NCBI RefSeq assembly: GCF_963662805.1
Contig: NZ_OY759862.1
Location: 124,001 to 188,000 of the forward strand
DNA: 64,000 bases
Source of the DNA: an uncultured Cohaesibacter sp.
GTDB taxonomy: Bacteria; Pseudomonadota; Alphaproteobacteria; Rhizobiales; Cohaesibacteraceae
Reading direction: 5' to 3'
This document shows positions 1 to 8,027 of the stretch, piece by piece (within the stretch, counting starts at the first letter, position 1; every line of letters begins with the position of its first letter). A program made the position numbers and the translations under genes. The notes under the pieces were generated by a model, which was not told where the DNA came from, made no database searches, and saw only the letters and a program-made list of their open reading frames with translations.

Positions 1-149
1 CTTAGATTTCCATATTACTTTACAATCAAACGGTAAAGTTGAGTTTTCTCCAAAATTCATCCCGGAACGCCCGTTTTGTCTCCACCTGCTCTACATCCAG
101 ATGTTCGCTGCCGTATCAGACCGCCCGACCATCATGGATGCCCTCCTGC
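1..149. other. Broken region downstream of phage gene gpV
   Basis: In Mu-like phages the gene after gpV is the gpW-like baseplate wedge. Here a Shine-Dalgarno-like AGGAGG followed by ATGATG (minus strand, start at 135) opens only 14 codons before a TAG. A second minus-strand frame (from about 117 to 43) gives about 28 residues with coding-like composition and then stops. Positions 1-60 are distinctly AT-rich compared with the phage genes. So the late operon is interrupted here by a frameshift, a deletion or the prophage end. Nothing else can be assigned. Confidence 0.4.
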
Positions 150-683
150 TCAATCCACCGCAAACACCTTTGAGGACCCTTCGACGATGGGCCATAGCCC
201 TGCGCTGGAGCCGCTGCCGACCAGGACATGATCTCCAATGCGAGCAACCGCTTTCCCGCCGTCTCCACCAAGGTGGGTCTCGGCAGAAACAACGAGATCA
301 TTGCCTTCAACGCGAACGGATGCGGCATTCCGGATCGTGATATTGCCGCTCTTTCGATCTCGAAAGATTTCAAGACCGCTTTCATCGACAATATGTTCGA
401 CGTTCGCGTCATCGCTGGGGGCGCTGTCTTCCTTGTTCCAGCAGGAGCCAAGGACGCAGCCATCTTCGCCATCCCAGTCAATGAGGCAGTTGACCTGTTC
501 GCCGACATTGGGCATGGACCAGCTCTTGTTGGCTCCGGTTCCGGATTGGTTGGCATTGAGCCAGAAGCTGTCGGTTTCATCCTCATCGCCGAAGGTCACG
601 CGGATCCGGCCCTTCTTGATTTCTTTGACGGTGCCGCGCCGGTATGGCGAATTCTTCTCATTGTTGCGGAAACGTTCGGTCAT
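150..683 (-). CDS. Phage baseplate assembly protein V (gpV-like spike base)
   Basis: This 177-residue protein resembles gp45/gpV baseplate proteins, which form the trimeric central spike under the tail tube. The N-terminal half has the OB-fold pattern of the family (GTVKEIKKGRIRVTF, then a Trp-rich stretch and GEQVNCLID). The C-terminal part reads like the family's beta-repeat tail (RIGDHVLVGSGSS and a final GSSKVFAVD). It starts 1 nt after the gpD gene ends, as in other Mu-like tail operons. It is the last intact gene of the late operon visible here. Confidence 0.85.
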   Translation of the reverse strand: MTERFRNNEKNSPYRRGTVKEIKKGRIRVTFGDEDETDSFWLNANQSGTGANKSWSMPNVGEQVNCLIDWDGEDGCVLGSCWNKEDSAPSDDANVEHIVDESGLEIFRDRKSGNITIRNAASVRVEGNDLVVSAETHLGGDGGKAVARIGDHVLVGSGSSAGLWPIVEGSSKVFAVD

Positions 684-684
684 C

Positions 685-1680
685 TCAAACGCCTTTCAGG
701 TCAAGTCTGGTGATATAGTTGCCGCGCTTGATGGAATGGACGGCCTTGTGAATGAGATAGTTGCCCGCATAGCGACCAAAGGTCGGGCCGAGTGCCACGA
801 CGAGGCCCGCAACCAGCGTGGGGTCGCCAACAAGTGAGAGGCTGGCCGTGCGCTTGTCCTCATTGGCCTTGGCCAACCGTCCCTTGGCGAGCTTTTCGGC
901 CTGCTCCTCATTCTCCACCCGTTCGTCGATCTTCAGGATATCACCGGATTTGGAGGATTGATCTTCTGCCTCCGCCTTGATGAGCTTTTTGGAGGTTGGA
1001 TCGAGATAGCAGACCTTGGCCTTCTTGTAGGTCTTTGAGGACTGATCCTTGGCCCTCCAGGTCAGGATGGTGGTCGGATCGGCCAGATTGAAGGTCTTGA
1101 CGGGGCCTTGGCTTTCCAGATCCTTGCGCTTGTAGAAGACCAACTGGCGATGCTTGATCGCCACGAAATACCCGAAGTCCTCGGCGAGCCGTCTGATATA
1201 GGAGAGATCTCGCTCGCGCCGTTGGCGTTTGTAATCGAACTTCAGCTCCTCGATGTCACCGGAGACGGTATAGCCAAGATTGTTGGCGGTTTCGGTGATG
1301 ATCTTCTTGAGGTCGGTCTTTTCCGAGCCCTTGCTCTTCTGCGTGCGCTGATCTTTTTCCGGGAAAGCGGAGGTTGCCCGGAAGCAGACGATGTCATTGC
1401 CACGGGAGCCGCTGGCATCGGGAATATCGATCTGATAGGAGCCGCAGGGCATCAGAAGGCCGCCCTTGTAGCCGATGCTCGCGTCACACAGATCACCCTC
1501 ATCGGGTCGCCAGGCTCCTCGCCACAGGCCGGTGTCATCCCGTAAGCGCACGGCAATCTCGTCGGCCTTGCCGTGGAGATTGTCGGTCCAGGTAAAATCA
1601 AGGAGGTAGGGTGCAAAGGCGGACCCGACCTCAATGCCGTTGATGGTGAGCGAGACAGTCGGTTCGGCAAGTTGGCTCAT
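685..1680 (-). CDS. Phage late control D / baseplate hub protein
   Basis: A 331-residue member of the gpD (Mu gp44, P2 gene D) family, the hub ring joining tail tube and spike. Typical blocks include a central RRLAEDFGYFVAIKH and a C-terminal GNYLIHKAVHSI near the end. An upstream in-frame ATG at 1851 exists, but it lies inside the preceding gene. The ATG at 1680, giving MSQLAEPTVSL, fits the family start and the 5-nt gap after the SGNH gene. Order X, SGNH, D, V is collinear with contractile-tail operons. Confidence 0.85.
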   Translation of the reverse strand: MSQLAEPTVSLTINGIEVGSAFAPYLLDFTWTDNLHGKADEIAVRLRDDTGLWRGAWRPDEGDLCDASIGYKGGLLMPCGSYQIDIPDASGSRGNDIVCFRATSAFPEKDQRTQKSKGSEKTDLKKIITETANNLGYTVSGDIEELKFDYKRQRRERDLSYIRRLAEDFGYFVAIKHRQLVFYKRKDLESQGPVKTFNLADPTTILTWRAKDQSSKTYKKAKVCYLDPTSKKLIKAEAEDQSSKSGDILKIDERVENEEQAEKLAKGRLAKANEDKRTASLSLVGDPTLVAGLVVALGPTFGRYAGNYLIHKAVHSIKRGNYITRLDLKGV

Positions 1681-1685
1681 GAGCT

Positions 1686-2159
1686 TTACAGCAATCCCTT
1701 GAGCGACTGAGCCACATCCCGCGCCAGGCGTTTGTAGGATCGCGGATGCACCCTGTCCTTGCCTGCTTTGAAAGAGATCACCAGATCCCCGTTCCGTTGG
1801 GCAATCTTGCGCACGATGGCAGATGCTCTTTTGTGGCGAGGCTCGATCCAAATGACCGCCGTCGCGCCGCTTTTATCCCGAATGGCTTTGAGGTTGGCCT
1901 CAAGCCGTTTGTTGTCTGGGTCGTTGGACCCCGCCGAGACAATGAGCACATCGGCTGGTTCAGTGCGCTTGAGAACCGCTTTGGAGGATAGCCCAACCTT
2001 GGCGGACGCTGGACAGGTTTTGAGATGCCAGGACAGACCAACACCGATGCTGTCACCGACAAGAAAGCACTTTCTTGATTTTGTCGCGAATGAGGGATCG
2101 CAGGCACCAACAAGCAAAAGCGCAAACAGCGACACGATGAGGAGGAATTTGTTGCGCAT
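1686..2159 (-). CDS. SGNH-hydrolase-like lipoprotein within the tail operon
   Basis: A 157-residue protein with a lipoprotein signal: MRNKFLLIVSLFALLLVGAC ends in a lipobox with Cys20. The mature part carries SGNH/GDSL blocks: FLVGDSIGVG (nucleophile Ser), VSAGSND (block III Asn) and a C-terminal DRVHP (Asp and His). The likely activity is ester or acetyl hydrolysis at the envelope, for example on O-acetylated peptidoglycan or surface sugars; the substrate is unknown. A longer in-frame ORF starts at 2336, but that part overlaps gpX and lacks family character. The start at 2159 lies 5 nt after gpX, so it is translated with the tail genes. Confidence 0.75.
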   Translation of the reverse strand: MRNKFLLIVSLFALLLVGACDPSFATKSRKCFLVGDSIGVGLSWHLKTCPASAKVGLSSKAVLKRTEPADVLIVSAGSNDPDNKRLEANLKAIRDKSGATAVIWIEPRHKRASAIVRKIAQRNGDLVISFKAGKDRVHPRSYKRLARDVAQSLKGLL

Positions 2160-2163
2160 GACA

Positions 2164-2427
2164 TCAGTCCTTTTTGCTTTGTTTCCAGGGGGGCAACTGG
2201 CTGTCATCAAGCGTTGGCTGCTCGATGACGGGAATGCGCAAGGGAAGACCGGATGGCAGCAGCGCCGGGATGGCGTCGAGCGTGGCAAGATAGAGATCTC
2301 GGTTTTCTTCGATGATGAGATCGTCTTTGCTGGCATCCCCGTAATAGTCCCAGGCGAGTAGATCCCATCGGTCGCCAGGGACCGTTAGATGCTCAAGATA
2401 TTCGCCGGTTTTAACGCTCTCAGTCAT
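2164..2427 (-). CDS. Phage tail protein X (LysM-like)
   Basis: An 87-residue gpX-family protein. These small LysM-like proteins belong to contractile tails and are thought to act at the tail tip or in peptidoglycan contact. The pattern GDRWDLLAWDYYGD followed by ENRDL and a Leu/Pro segment ending LRIPVIEQP is typical. It is packed 3 nt after gpU and 4 nt before the lipoprotein gene. Confidence 0.8.
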   Translation of the reverse strand: MTESVKTGEYLEHLTVPGDRWDLLAWDYYGDASKDDLIIEENRDLYLATLDAIPALLPSGLPLRIPVIEQPTLDDSQLPPWKQSKKD

Positions 2428-2430
2428 CTC

Positions 2431-2904
2431 CTAGCCTTTCCGGGTCAGGGGATTGATGAGGGCGGACGCTGCCGTGGCCACTGCCGAGACCACCGAGGCA
2501 AAGGACAGGGCTGCTTGCGGGACTTCGAGAAGCTCAATGCTGGCGGACAGGCGAACGATGCGTCCACCGGAAGTGGTTTTTTCGATGACCGGAGAGATGG
2601 AGGTGATCTGGTAATGGGTGCCGTCATACTCCCCATGGCCGGAGGTGAAGGGCATCACGGAACCTGAAGAGCGGGCAGCCTTGAGGCGGGTATATTCTGT
2701 TTGTGGATCACAGAAGCTCTCATCAAAGAAGAATTCGAGTGTTCGCTTGTCCAGCTCCTCACCGGCATATTGCGGCACCGGCTTGCCCCGCACCACCTTG
2801 TGCTGATGGATGGTGTTGCCCCAAGTCTGGCTGTCAGATTTAGGGCCAGACATGGCATTGCTCTGTCCAAGTGTGAAGTCACCGAGATAGGCATAAACCG
2901 TCAT
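2431..2904 (-). CDS. Phage tail protein U (tail terminator/completion)
   Basis: A 157-residue gpU-family protein, needed to finish the contractile tail. The N-terminus (LGDFTLGQ), the central KRTLEFFFDESFCDP and the C-terminal ISPVIEKTTSGGRIVRLSASIELLE fit the P2 gpU family. The C-terminal hydrophobic stretch is common in Mu-like homologs. Its start overlaps the tape-measure stop by one base. A candidate late-promoter palindrome lies about 180 bp upstream inside the tape-measure gene. Confidence 0.8.
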   Translation of the reverse strand: MTVYAYLGDFTLGQSNAMSGPKSDSQTWGNTIHQHKVVRGKPVPQYAGEELDKRTLEFFFDESFCDPQTEYTRLKAARSSGSVMPFTSGHGEYDGTHYQITSISPVIEKTTSGGRIVRLSASIELLEVPQAALSFASVVSAVATAASALINPLTRKG

Positions 2905-5315
2905 CAGAAATCGAGCCTTCCCTCTTCGTCCATCCTGCGTCTGATCAGATCCACCAGCTCGTCGGCATGCTCTTCGAGCAAGGCCCTCAGGTCGCTATCG
3001 GAGACAGAAGCCCCGGAGCCGACCGTGATGGTCGGGGCGTAGTGGATCTCGATATTTGACCCGGATGATCGCGTTGACGCGCCGGAACTGTTCCCGCTAG
3101 CCTGCATGGCCGATGCGCTGGGTGACGCGGCAATCGGGGCGGATGCCGCGAGGACGGGGGATGCTGTGGCGACAGAGGCAGCAAGAGCCGCAGAAACAGA
3201 CGCTTGCCGGATCCGGTCTGACAGGGCCGCCATTTGCTGGAGTTGACCATGATGGGCGATGAAGCCACTGCGGTTGGCATAGCTCAGCTCTGGCCCCTTC
3301 TCGCCCACGAGCAAGGGACCACGGTTGAAGGCACCGCCAGAGGCTCGCTGCTGAACGGCCTCCGCTTTACCGCCCCCCAGCCAGGAGGGAAGCGTCGGCA
3401 TCATGGATGAAAGCTTATTGCTGATACTGGAAACCATCTGGTCAACCAAAGACAGCATGCCATCCCACAGGCTCTTGAGGATCTTCACGCCAACGTCGAA
3501 CAGGTTGATGTTCGAGAAGGTGTCGATGATGCGTTGGATCGCGTCAGGCAGACCGGTTGAAAGGAGGCCAGACCAGTCGATGGCAAAGCTTGCCTTGATG
3601 CTTTCCCATCCCGCCCTGGCCGTGGTTCCAAGGCCATCCCAGAAGGAGCCGAACCATGCACTGATCTCGCCCCAGTTCTGGGCTATGAGGCCGAGCGGAT
3701 GCCATTGCAACAAGGCCTTGATATCATCCCAGTTGCCGCTGAAAGCTCCCTTGAGATCAGACCAGAAGGTGGCAAACCAATCGAGGATCGCTCCCCAATT
3801 GTTGGCAATGAGGGCAAGCGGGTGCCAGGACATGTTGGTCTTGAACCAGTCCCAAGCCGCGCTGGCATCATCGACAATCCCGGTCCAGAGGCTGCTGAAC
3901 CAGTCCACGATGCCGTCCCAATTGTCATAGATGAGGTAGGCGGCTGCCGCGACGGCGGCCACCCCGGCAATGATCGCCACAACAGGCAGGGACAAGGCCG
4001 CAATGCCTGACCCGACCAGCATCAAGCCAGCGGCGAGCTGGGCAAAGCCGGTTATGATACCGGCAATGGTTCCGAGCAGAGGCAGAGCGATGAACACCCC
4101 AACGAGCCGGTTCCAACCACCAAGGGCATCGGCAGCGAATTTGAGCCAGGAACCGACCTGTTTGATGATGTCGAAAAGTTGAAGGCCGAAGGTCCATGCC
4201 GCCTGCAGGGTCGCAATGATGTTGTCACCGATCTCCTTGGCCCAGACCTTCAGGGAGCCATCGGCTTCCATCCGGTTGATGAGATCAAGAAGCCCGCGCA
4301 GCTTTTCCTTGGCAAAGTCGAAGAGGCCGCTCTCGGCAATCATCAGGCGGAACTTGAACCACATGTCCGAAAGGTTGGACAGCATGCCTTCCCATGTCTG
4401 GGAGAGCTTCTCCATCGCACCGGAATATTTGGCGTCGAAAATGCCGGAGAGGGTCTTCTGAATGGCAGCCCGGTCAGAGGCCAATGCCTTGGCGACCTTG
4501 GTCACCCCGTTTTGGGTATATTCGTAATAGAAGTATTTGCCCGCCTTGCGGGCCTTGATGCCGAATTCCTTGAGCCGTTCATTCTCCCCGGTGACCGCAT
4601 CGGCCATGGCTTCAACGGCCTGCATGATGGGCTTGCCCATGGCAGCGGAGGTATCGCCAAGCGTTTCGAGAAGGCCATTGGTCGGCTCAAGACCGTAATT
4701 GCGCAGCTGCACAAAGCTGCCCATGACATCCTGCAGCTCATAGGGAGTTTTAACGGCAAAGTCCGTCACCCATGCCATGGCTTCCTTGGCCTTGGCGGCA
4801 GAGCCGGTGGTGGTTTCCAGAATGGTCTGGTACTTCTCCATCTGGGCTGCCGGGCCAATGACCGCATTGGCCGCACCACCAGCAAGTGCGGTTGCGCCAA
4901 GGTCAAGACCCCCGGCCACCATGACCCCGCGTGCAATCTTGCCAGCCCCAGTCTTCATCATGTCCACGCCCTTGCGGACACGGGAGAGAGCTGCCTTGAG
5001 ACTGAAGACCCTACGGATGGCGCGAGAGATGGTGCCGGTGAAGCGCAGCATGGCGGCGCTGGCCGCACCAATGCCGGACGCCACCCCTGATGCCGTTGCC
5101 TTGAGCACTGACATCAGGCGATTGGATCGGGAGACCTGAGACGCAAACTTGCCTTGCGCTGCCGCCTGCGCCCTGGTCTGAGCGGCCTGTCCCTTGGCCA
5201 ACCTGCTCTGGCTCCTATTAGCCTTCTCCAGTTTTTGGTTGGCACGCAGCAGCTTTGCCATGCGTTTGGACGCACGGTCGGTAAAGTCAGCAACAATGCC
5301 AAGGCGCATGGTCAT
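2904..5315 (-). CDS. Phage tail tape measure protein
   Basis: At 803 residues this is the longest tail protein, placed between the tail chaperone and gpU as expected. It begins with a basic, Ala-rich helical region (residues about 20-130), then a TP901-type core with the motif KTPYELQDVMGSFVQLRNYG. Several hydrophobic segments follow around residues 395-465. A Trp-rich part has two near-repeats containing SWHPLALIANNWG and QWHPLGLIAQNWGE. The C-terminal quarter is Ser/Ala-rich and low-complexity. Protein length should set tail length. The terminal Ser-rich codons contain one of the four palindromes described separately. Confidence 0.9.
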   Translation of the reverse strand: MTMRLGIVADFTDRASKRMAKLLRANQKLEKANRSQSRLAKGQAAQTRAQAAAQGKFASQVSRSNRLMSVLKATASGVASGIGAASAAMLRFTGTISRAIRRVFSLKAALSRVRKGVDMMKTGAGKIARGVMVAGGLDLGATALAGGAANAVIGPAAQMEKYQTILETTTGSAAKAKEAMAWVTDFAVKTPYELQDVMGSFVQLRNYGLEPTNGLLETLGDTSAAMGKPIMQAVEAMADAVTGENERLKEFGIKARKAGKYFYYEYTQNGVTKVAKALASDRAAIQKTLSGIFDAKYSGAMEKLSQTWEGMLSNLSDMWFKFRLMIAESGLFDFAKEKLRGLLDLINRMEADGSLKVWAKEIGDNIIATLQAAWTFGLQLFDIIKQVGSWLKFAADALGGWNRLVGVFIALPLLGTIAGIITGFAQLAAGLMLVGSGIAALSLPVVAIIAGVAAVAAAAYLIYDNWDGIVDWFSSLWTGIVDDASAAWDWFKTNMSWHPLALIANNWGAILDWFATFWSDLKGAFSGNWDDIKALLQWHPLGLIAQNWGEISAWFGSFWDGLGTTARAGWESIKASFAIDWSGLLSTGLPDAIQRIIDTFSNINLFDVGVKILKSLWDGMLSLVDQMVSSISNKLSSMMPTLPSWLGGGKAEAVQQRASGGAFNRGPLLVGEKGPELSYANRSGFIAHHGQLQQMAALSDRIRQASVSAALAASVATASPVLAASAPIAASPSASAMQASGNSSGASTRSSGSNIEIHYAPTITVGSGASVSDSDLRALLEEHADELVDLIRRRMDEEGRLDF
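3084..3094 (-). promoter_or_regulatory. Late-promoter palindrome copy A (upstream of gpU)
   Basis: On the minus strand the sequence reads GGAACAGTTCC followed by GGCGC, an 11-bp perfect dyad. It lies inside the 3' end of the tape-measure gene, about 180 bp upstream of gpU. It shares 17 consecutive bases with copy B. In Mu, the C-dependent promoter PP also lies in this part of the tail operon. The role as an activator site is inferred. Confidence 0.45.
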
Positions 5316-5323
5316 GAGAGGTC

Positions 5324-5511
5324 CTACTTGCGTCCGGCAGCCTTCTCAGCCGCCTTGCGCTCCGCTTCCGCTCTTGCCTCATCCATTGCCACCTGTTCAT
5401 CAAAGACGGTCAGGAACTCGTCCTCGCACATGGCATCAAGATCGGATGAGGACCAGCCGCGATTGACGAGATAGATGTGGCAGTCAAGCGAGGAGAGCCT
5501 TAGCTCTCCCC
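5324..5511 (-). CDS. Tail assembly chaperone extension (-1 frameshift product)
   Basis: This minus-strand frame has no usable start of its own. It reads from the chaperone gene's 3' end into about 62 codons that stop 8 nt before the tape-measure start. At 5508-5512 a run of five G's (minus strand) sits in codon context CTG GGG GAG. A -1 slip of the GGG codon joins the chaperone to a tail containing CHIYLVNRGWSSSDLDAMCEDE and a basic, Ala-rich end. Contractile and siphophage tails conserve such a fused chaperone (P2 E/E', lambda G/GT). The frame and slip direction are read directly; expression is inferred. Confidence 0.65.
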
Positions 5512-5877
5512 CAGGCTCGTCAGGTCGTTTCCCTCATCATCCTCGTCTTCGTCATCAGATCCGAAGATCTCGGCGAGCAGCTCATTGGCATCGGACATGG
5601 GGATATATTCGCGGAAGTCGGCTTCCGTCAGTTTCTCGCCATCAAACAGGCAGATGCGGCAGACATAGAGGATCTGGGCCTTGCCAAGCTTGTTTTTGGC
5701 GATGCACAAGGCGCTGGCCCAGACGCCATGTTTGCGGAATTTGGGATAGCTGACCGTGACGCCGGTTTCCGGAAGTTTGAAGGTGGCATCACCTTCATTG
5801 GAGGCGCGGTAGTTCTTCAGTTTGTCGATGACGCTGGAGCGCTTGGTGGAAGCGGCAGTGGTCTCGGATGTTGACAT
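5500..5877 (-). CDS. Tail assembly chaperone (Mu gp41-like)
   Basis: A 125-residue protein in the position of the P2 E / Mu gp41 chaperone that coats the tape measure during tail assembly. The start MSTSETTAAS at 5877 follows GAGGAGCTTACC, a good Shine-Dalgarno. A 13-codon longer ORF would start inside the upstream terminator hairpin. The middle part (YPKFRKHGVWASALCIAKNK) is compact and the C-terminus is strongly acidic (GSDDEDEDDEGND). Just before the stop lies a G-run that permits a -1 shift into the extension frame. Confidence 0.75.
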   Translation of the reverse strand: MSTSETTAASTKRSSVIDKLKNYRASNEGDATFKLPETGVTVSYPKFRKHGVWASALCIAKNKLGKAQILYVCRICLFDGEKLTEADFREYIPMSDANELLAEIFGSDDEDEDDEGNDLTSLGES

Positions 5878-5903
5878 GGTAAGCTCCTCGGAGTGGGTGC
5901 ATG

Positions 5904-5937
5904 AAAAAGGCCCCACGCGTTACCGCACAGGGCCTTT
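5904..5937 (-). terminator. Intra-operon terminator-like hairpin after the tube gene
   Basis: On the minus strand AAAGGCCC (5937-5930) pairs with GGGCCTTT (5913-5906), with a 16-nt loop between the arms and a T-run ending at 5904. It lies between tail tube and chaperone. It probably reduces read-through from the very highly expressed sheath/tube pair into the chaperone and tape-measure genes, a sensible stoichiometric control. It also lies downstream of palindrome copy B. Confidence 0.6.
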
Positions 5938-5960
5938 CGCTCACCATGAGAGTGGCGTGA

Positions 5961-6476
5961 TCAGCTCCAGAAAGCGCCGGAACTGTTCCCTGCCTTGTTG
6001 CCGAAGACATCAATCTCCAGCAGGGTCTTGTCGCTGTCATGAATGCGCTGGACGAGACGCGAGCAGAAAAAGTCGAGCGGGACCTCTTCATTCTCGCCAA
6101 GACTGACTTCCTGATGCTCATAGCCGGTGAAGCGCATGGTCAGGATGGAGATCCGGGTAAAGGAGCGTTCCGCGTCATATCCGTCTTCATTGCTCACATC
6201 GACATATTGATGGAATTGCAGTTTCTGCGACTTGGTCGGGTTGAAGAAATCCGCCATCAGCTCCGGTTCGAAGAAGCTCATGGTCAGCGAGCCATTGAGG
6301 GCTTCCAGAACACGGGACGGCGGTTCATAGACCGCCACCTGACCGAGGGTTTCGATGGTCACGGTTTTCCATTTGATGGCCGGAAGCTGGAAACCCTTGG
6401 CGATGCCGACAAGGCTGTTGTCTTCCAGATAGACCTCGAACTGGACCGATTGGCCGTAACGACGATAATCTGCCAT
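5961..6476 (-). CDS. Phage major tail tube protein
   Basis: This 171-residue protein directly follows the sheath gene, the fixed order in contractile phages. The family pattern is visible: MADYRRYGQSVQFEVYLEDN at the start, AVYEPPSRVLEALNGSLTMSF in the middle and SFTRISILTMRFTGYEHQE before the end. It assembles into the inner tube. The last codons (GNSSGAFWS) carry palindrome copy B. Confidence 0.85.
   Translation of the reverse strand: MADYRRYGQSVQFEVYLEDNSLVGIAKGFQLPAIKWKTVTIETLGQVAVYEPPSRVLEALNGSLTMSFFEPELMADFFNPTKSQKLQFHQYVDVSNEDGYDAERSFTRISILTMRFTGYEHQEVSLGENEEVPLDFFCSRLVQRIHDSDKTLLEIDVFGNKAGNSSGAFWS
5979..5989 (-). promoter_or_regulatory. Late-promoter palindrome copy B (end of tube gene)
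   Basis: GGAACAGTTCC followed by GGCGC on the minus strand, 102 bp upstream of the chaperone start and upstream of the terminator-like hairpin. It shares 17 consecutive bases with copy A. A promoter here would transcribe through the hairpin, so attenuation is possible. The function is inferred. Confidence 0.4.
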
Positions 6477-6491
6477 TGTTGTTCTCCCTTA

Positions 6492-7808
6492 TCAGGCTAC
6501 AGCGGACGATGTGTCAGAGGTGGAAAGACCGAGCGGATCCCCGAGCATGTCGGTGTTGATCCAGTCATTGACGGTCAGCCATTCCATGACGCCGACTGGT
6601 GCCCATTCAAGCGTCCAGTAATAGTGGCCCTCAGCTACGGTCGCGGTGGTGGTCTTCTGGCGATCAAAGGCAAAGCGGAAGCCGGACAGAGCCGGATCCT
6701 TGCCCGTGGTCTTGCCAATCCCGTAGGCATTGATGCGGTCTTCGATCAGCTCAAGATTGGCTGGGCTGCCATTGCGGTCTTTCCATTGGTCCAGGAAATG
6801 CAGCACGGCCTCGTGCATGACATCTTCGATCAATTGCACATGCAGGAAGTTGCGCATGTTGGTGTCGGTCGGCCAGGCGAGCGACCGGTTGCCCGCTGTG
6901 TGCGGCCCTTTGCCGTGGCGCTCTTCGCACGTCACCACCCCATTGGCCCGCAGCTCCTGCACATCGGATGTGAAGTCGCCGGGAATATAGAGCACTTCCT
7001 GTGCCGGCTCTTCACAAATGATGGACCGGTTGGAGGGGCTATGGTGATAGCCGACCTCAACGATATAGCGCAGCCAAATGGCAGCCAGCACCGGGCTATA
7101 CCAGAGCGGCACCGCTTCGCCTGCCATCAGGGACATGGTGTCAAGATTGACGAACTTCATATAGGGCCAGCAGCCAACGGCACGCCGGGAGCTGATCTGC
7201 CAGTCAAAGTCACCAGTTTCCCCACGGGCTTCGATCACCTGCTGAGAGGTGACACCGAGCGGCGCATCAAGGAAGTAGCGGGCACGCACCTTGTTGGCGA
7301 TGCTTTCCATCGTCGCCCGTACTCCAGTCAGGGTGGAGAAGCCCGGTGTCAGCAGCAATTTGGGGAACCAGCCGAAGGACTGGTAACAGGCATAGGCATG
7401 CTGCAGTCCGGACGGGGCACCTGAGGCATCGAACGCGCCGATGATATCAAGGTTGGTGACCTGGCTCGGATCGGGCTTGCTCTCTCCGTCCACATGGGTA
7501 TCAGGGTCAAAGACATTGACCACACAGATCGTGCCGATCCCTTGCGTGCCTTCCTGATCGAACATTTGATGCAGCGCCGTGGGGATTGTGTAGCCATCGC
7601 GAACCGGCCCGAAGGTCTCCTCAATCTGGTCACGGCGTTTGATCAGGATCTTCTTGTTGATGACAGCGGCGCGCGCCTCGGCAGTCTCATAAAGCTCCTG
7701 AATGGGAGCCGTCCCAACAAGCAGCGCCGTTGCCGCTTTCAGTTCGGTGACGGTGGTCCCGCCATCATCGACGGTGACGATCTCTGCGCCATACTTACGC
7801 TCACTCAT
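6492..7808 (-). CDS. Phage contractile tail sheath protein
   Basis: A 438-residue sheath protein. The start MSERKYGAEIVTV at 7808 follows AAGGAGCTGACC; an 11-codon longer ORF has no such site. Family features include TALLVGTAPI near residue 30, a central LLTPGFS with TGVRATMESIANKVRARYFLDAP, and a C-terminal tube-contacting part with FAFDRQKTT and VEWLTVNDWI-like spacing. It forms the contractile outer tube that drives injection. Its start overlaps the end of the DUF2635 gene by 8 bp. Confidence 0.9.
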   Translation of the reverse strand: MSERKYGAEIVTVDDGGTTVTELKAATALLVGTAPIQELYETAEARAAVINKKILIKRRDQIEETFGPVRDGYTIPTALHQMFDQEGTQGIGTICVVNVFDPDTHVDGESKPDPSQVTNLDIIGAFDASGAPSGLQHAYACYQSFGWFPKLLLTPGFSTLTGVRATMESIANKVRARYFLDAPLGVTSQQVIEARGETGDFDWQISSRRAVGCWPYMKFVNLDTMSLMAGEAVPLWYSPVLAAIWLRYIVEVGYHHSPSNRSIICEEPAQEVLYIPGDFTSDVQELRANGVVTCEERHGKGPHTAGNRSLAWPTDTNMRNFLHVQLIEDVMHEAVLHFLDQWKDRNGSPANLELIEDRINAYGIGKTTGKDPALSGFRFAFDRQKTTTATVAEGHYYWTLEWAPVGVMEWLTVNDWINTDMLGDPLGLSTSDTSSAVA

Positions 7809-8025
7809 GGTCAGCTCCTTCCCGTGCTGCACGCGTGACAAGCTTCATGGCCTTCCAGCCTTCGACAACCCGGTGCCCTTCCAGAAGGCTGTAGGTGCGG
7901 CCCGGATTGAGGATGTCATCAAGGAAGGTGACGAGGTCGCCATCGACATTCTTGGATTTGAGGCAGATCGACTGGACCGGCCCGGAATAGACATAGTCGT
8001 TAAAGACTGGCGCGATATCGGCCAT
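7801..8025 (-). CDS. Small DUF2635-type protein before the sheath gene
   Basis: A 74-residue protein in the slot occupied by DUF2635 (Mu gp38-like) proteins. The ORF runs upstream to 8187, but the start at 8025 (MADIAPVFNDYVYSG) comes right after the previous gene and follows an AGGAGGTCTGAGC signal. The body (GRTYSLLEGHRVVEGW) resembles the short DUF2635 pattern. The function in tail or connector assembly is unknown. Confidence 0.6.
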   Translation of the reverse strand: MADIAPVFNDYVYSGPVQSICLKSKNVDGDLVTFLDDILNPGRTYSLLEGHRVVEGWKAMKLVTRAAREGADHE

Positions 8026-8027
8026 GC

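Noticed and set aside
6039..7424. Plus-strand ORF of 461 codons across tube and sheath
   Set aside because: It runs antisense to two well-recognised tail genes and has no recognisable motif.
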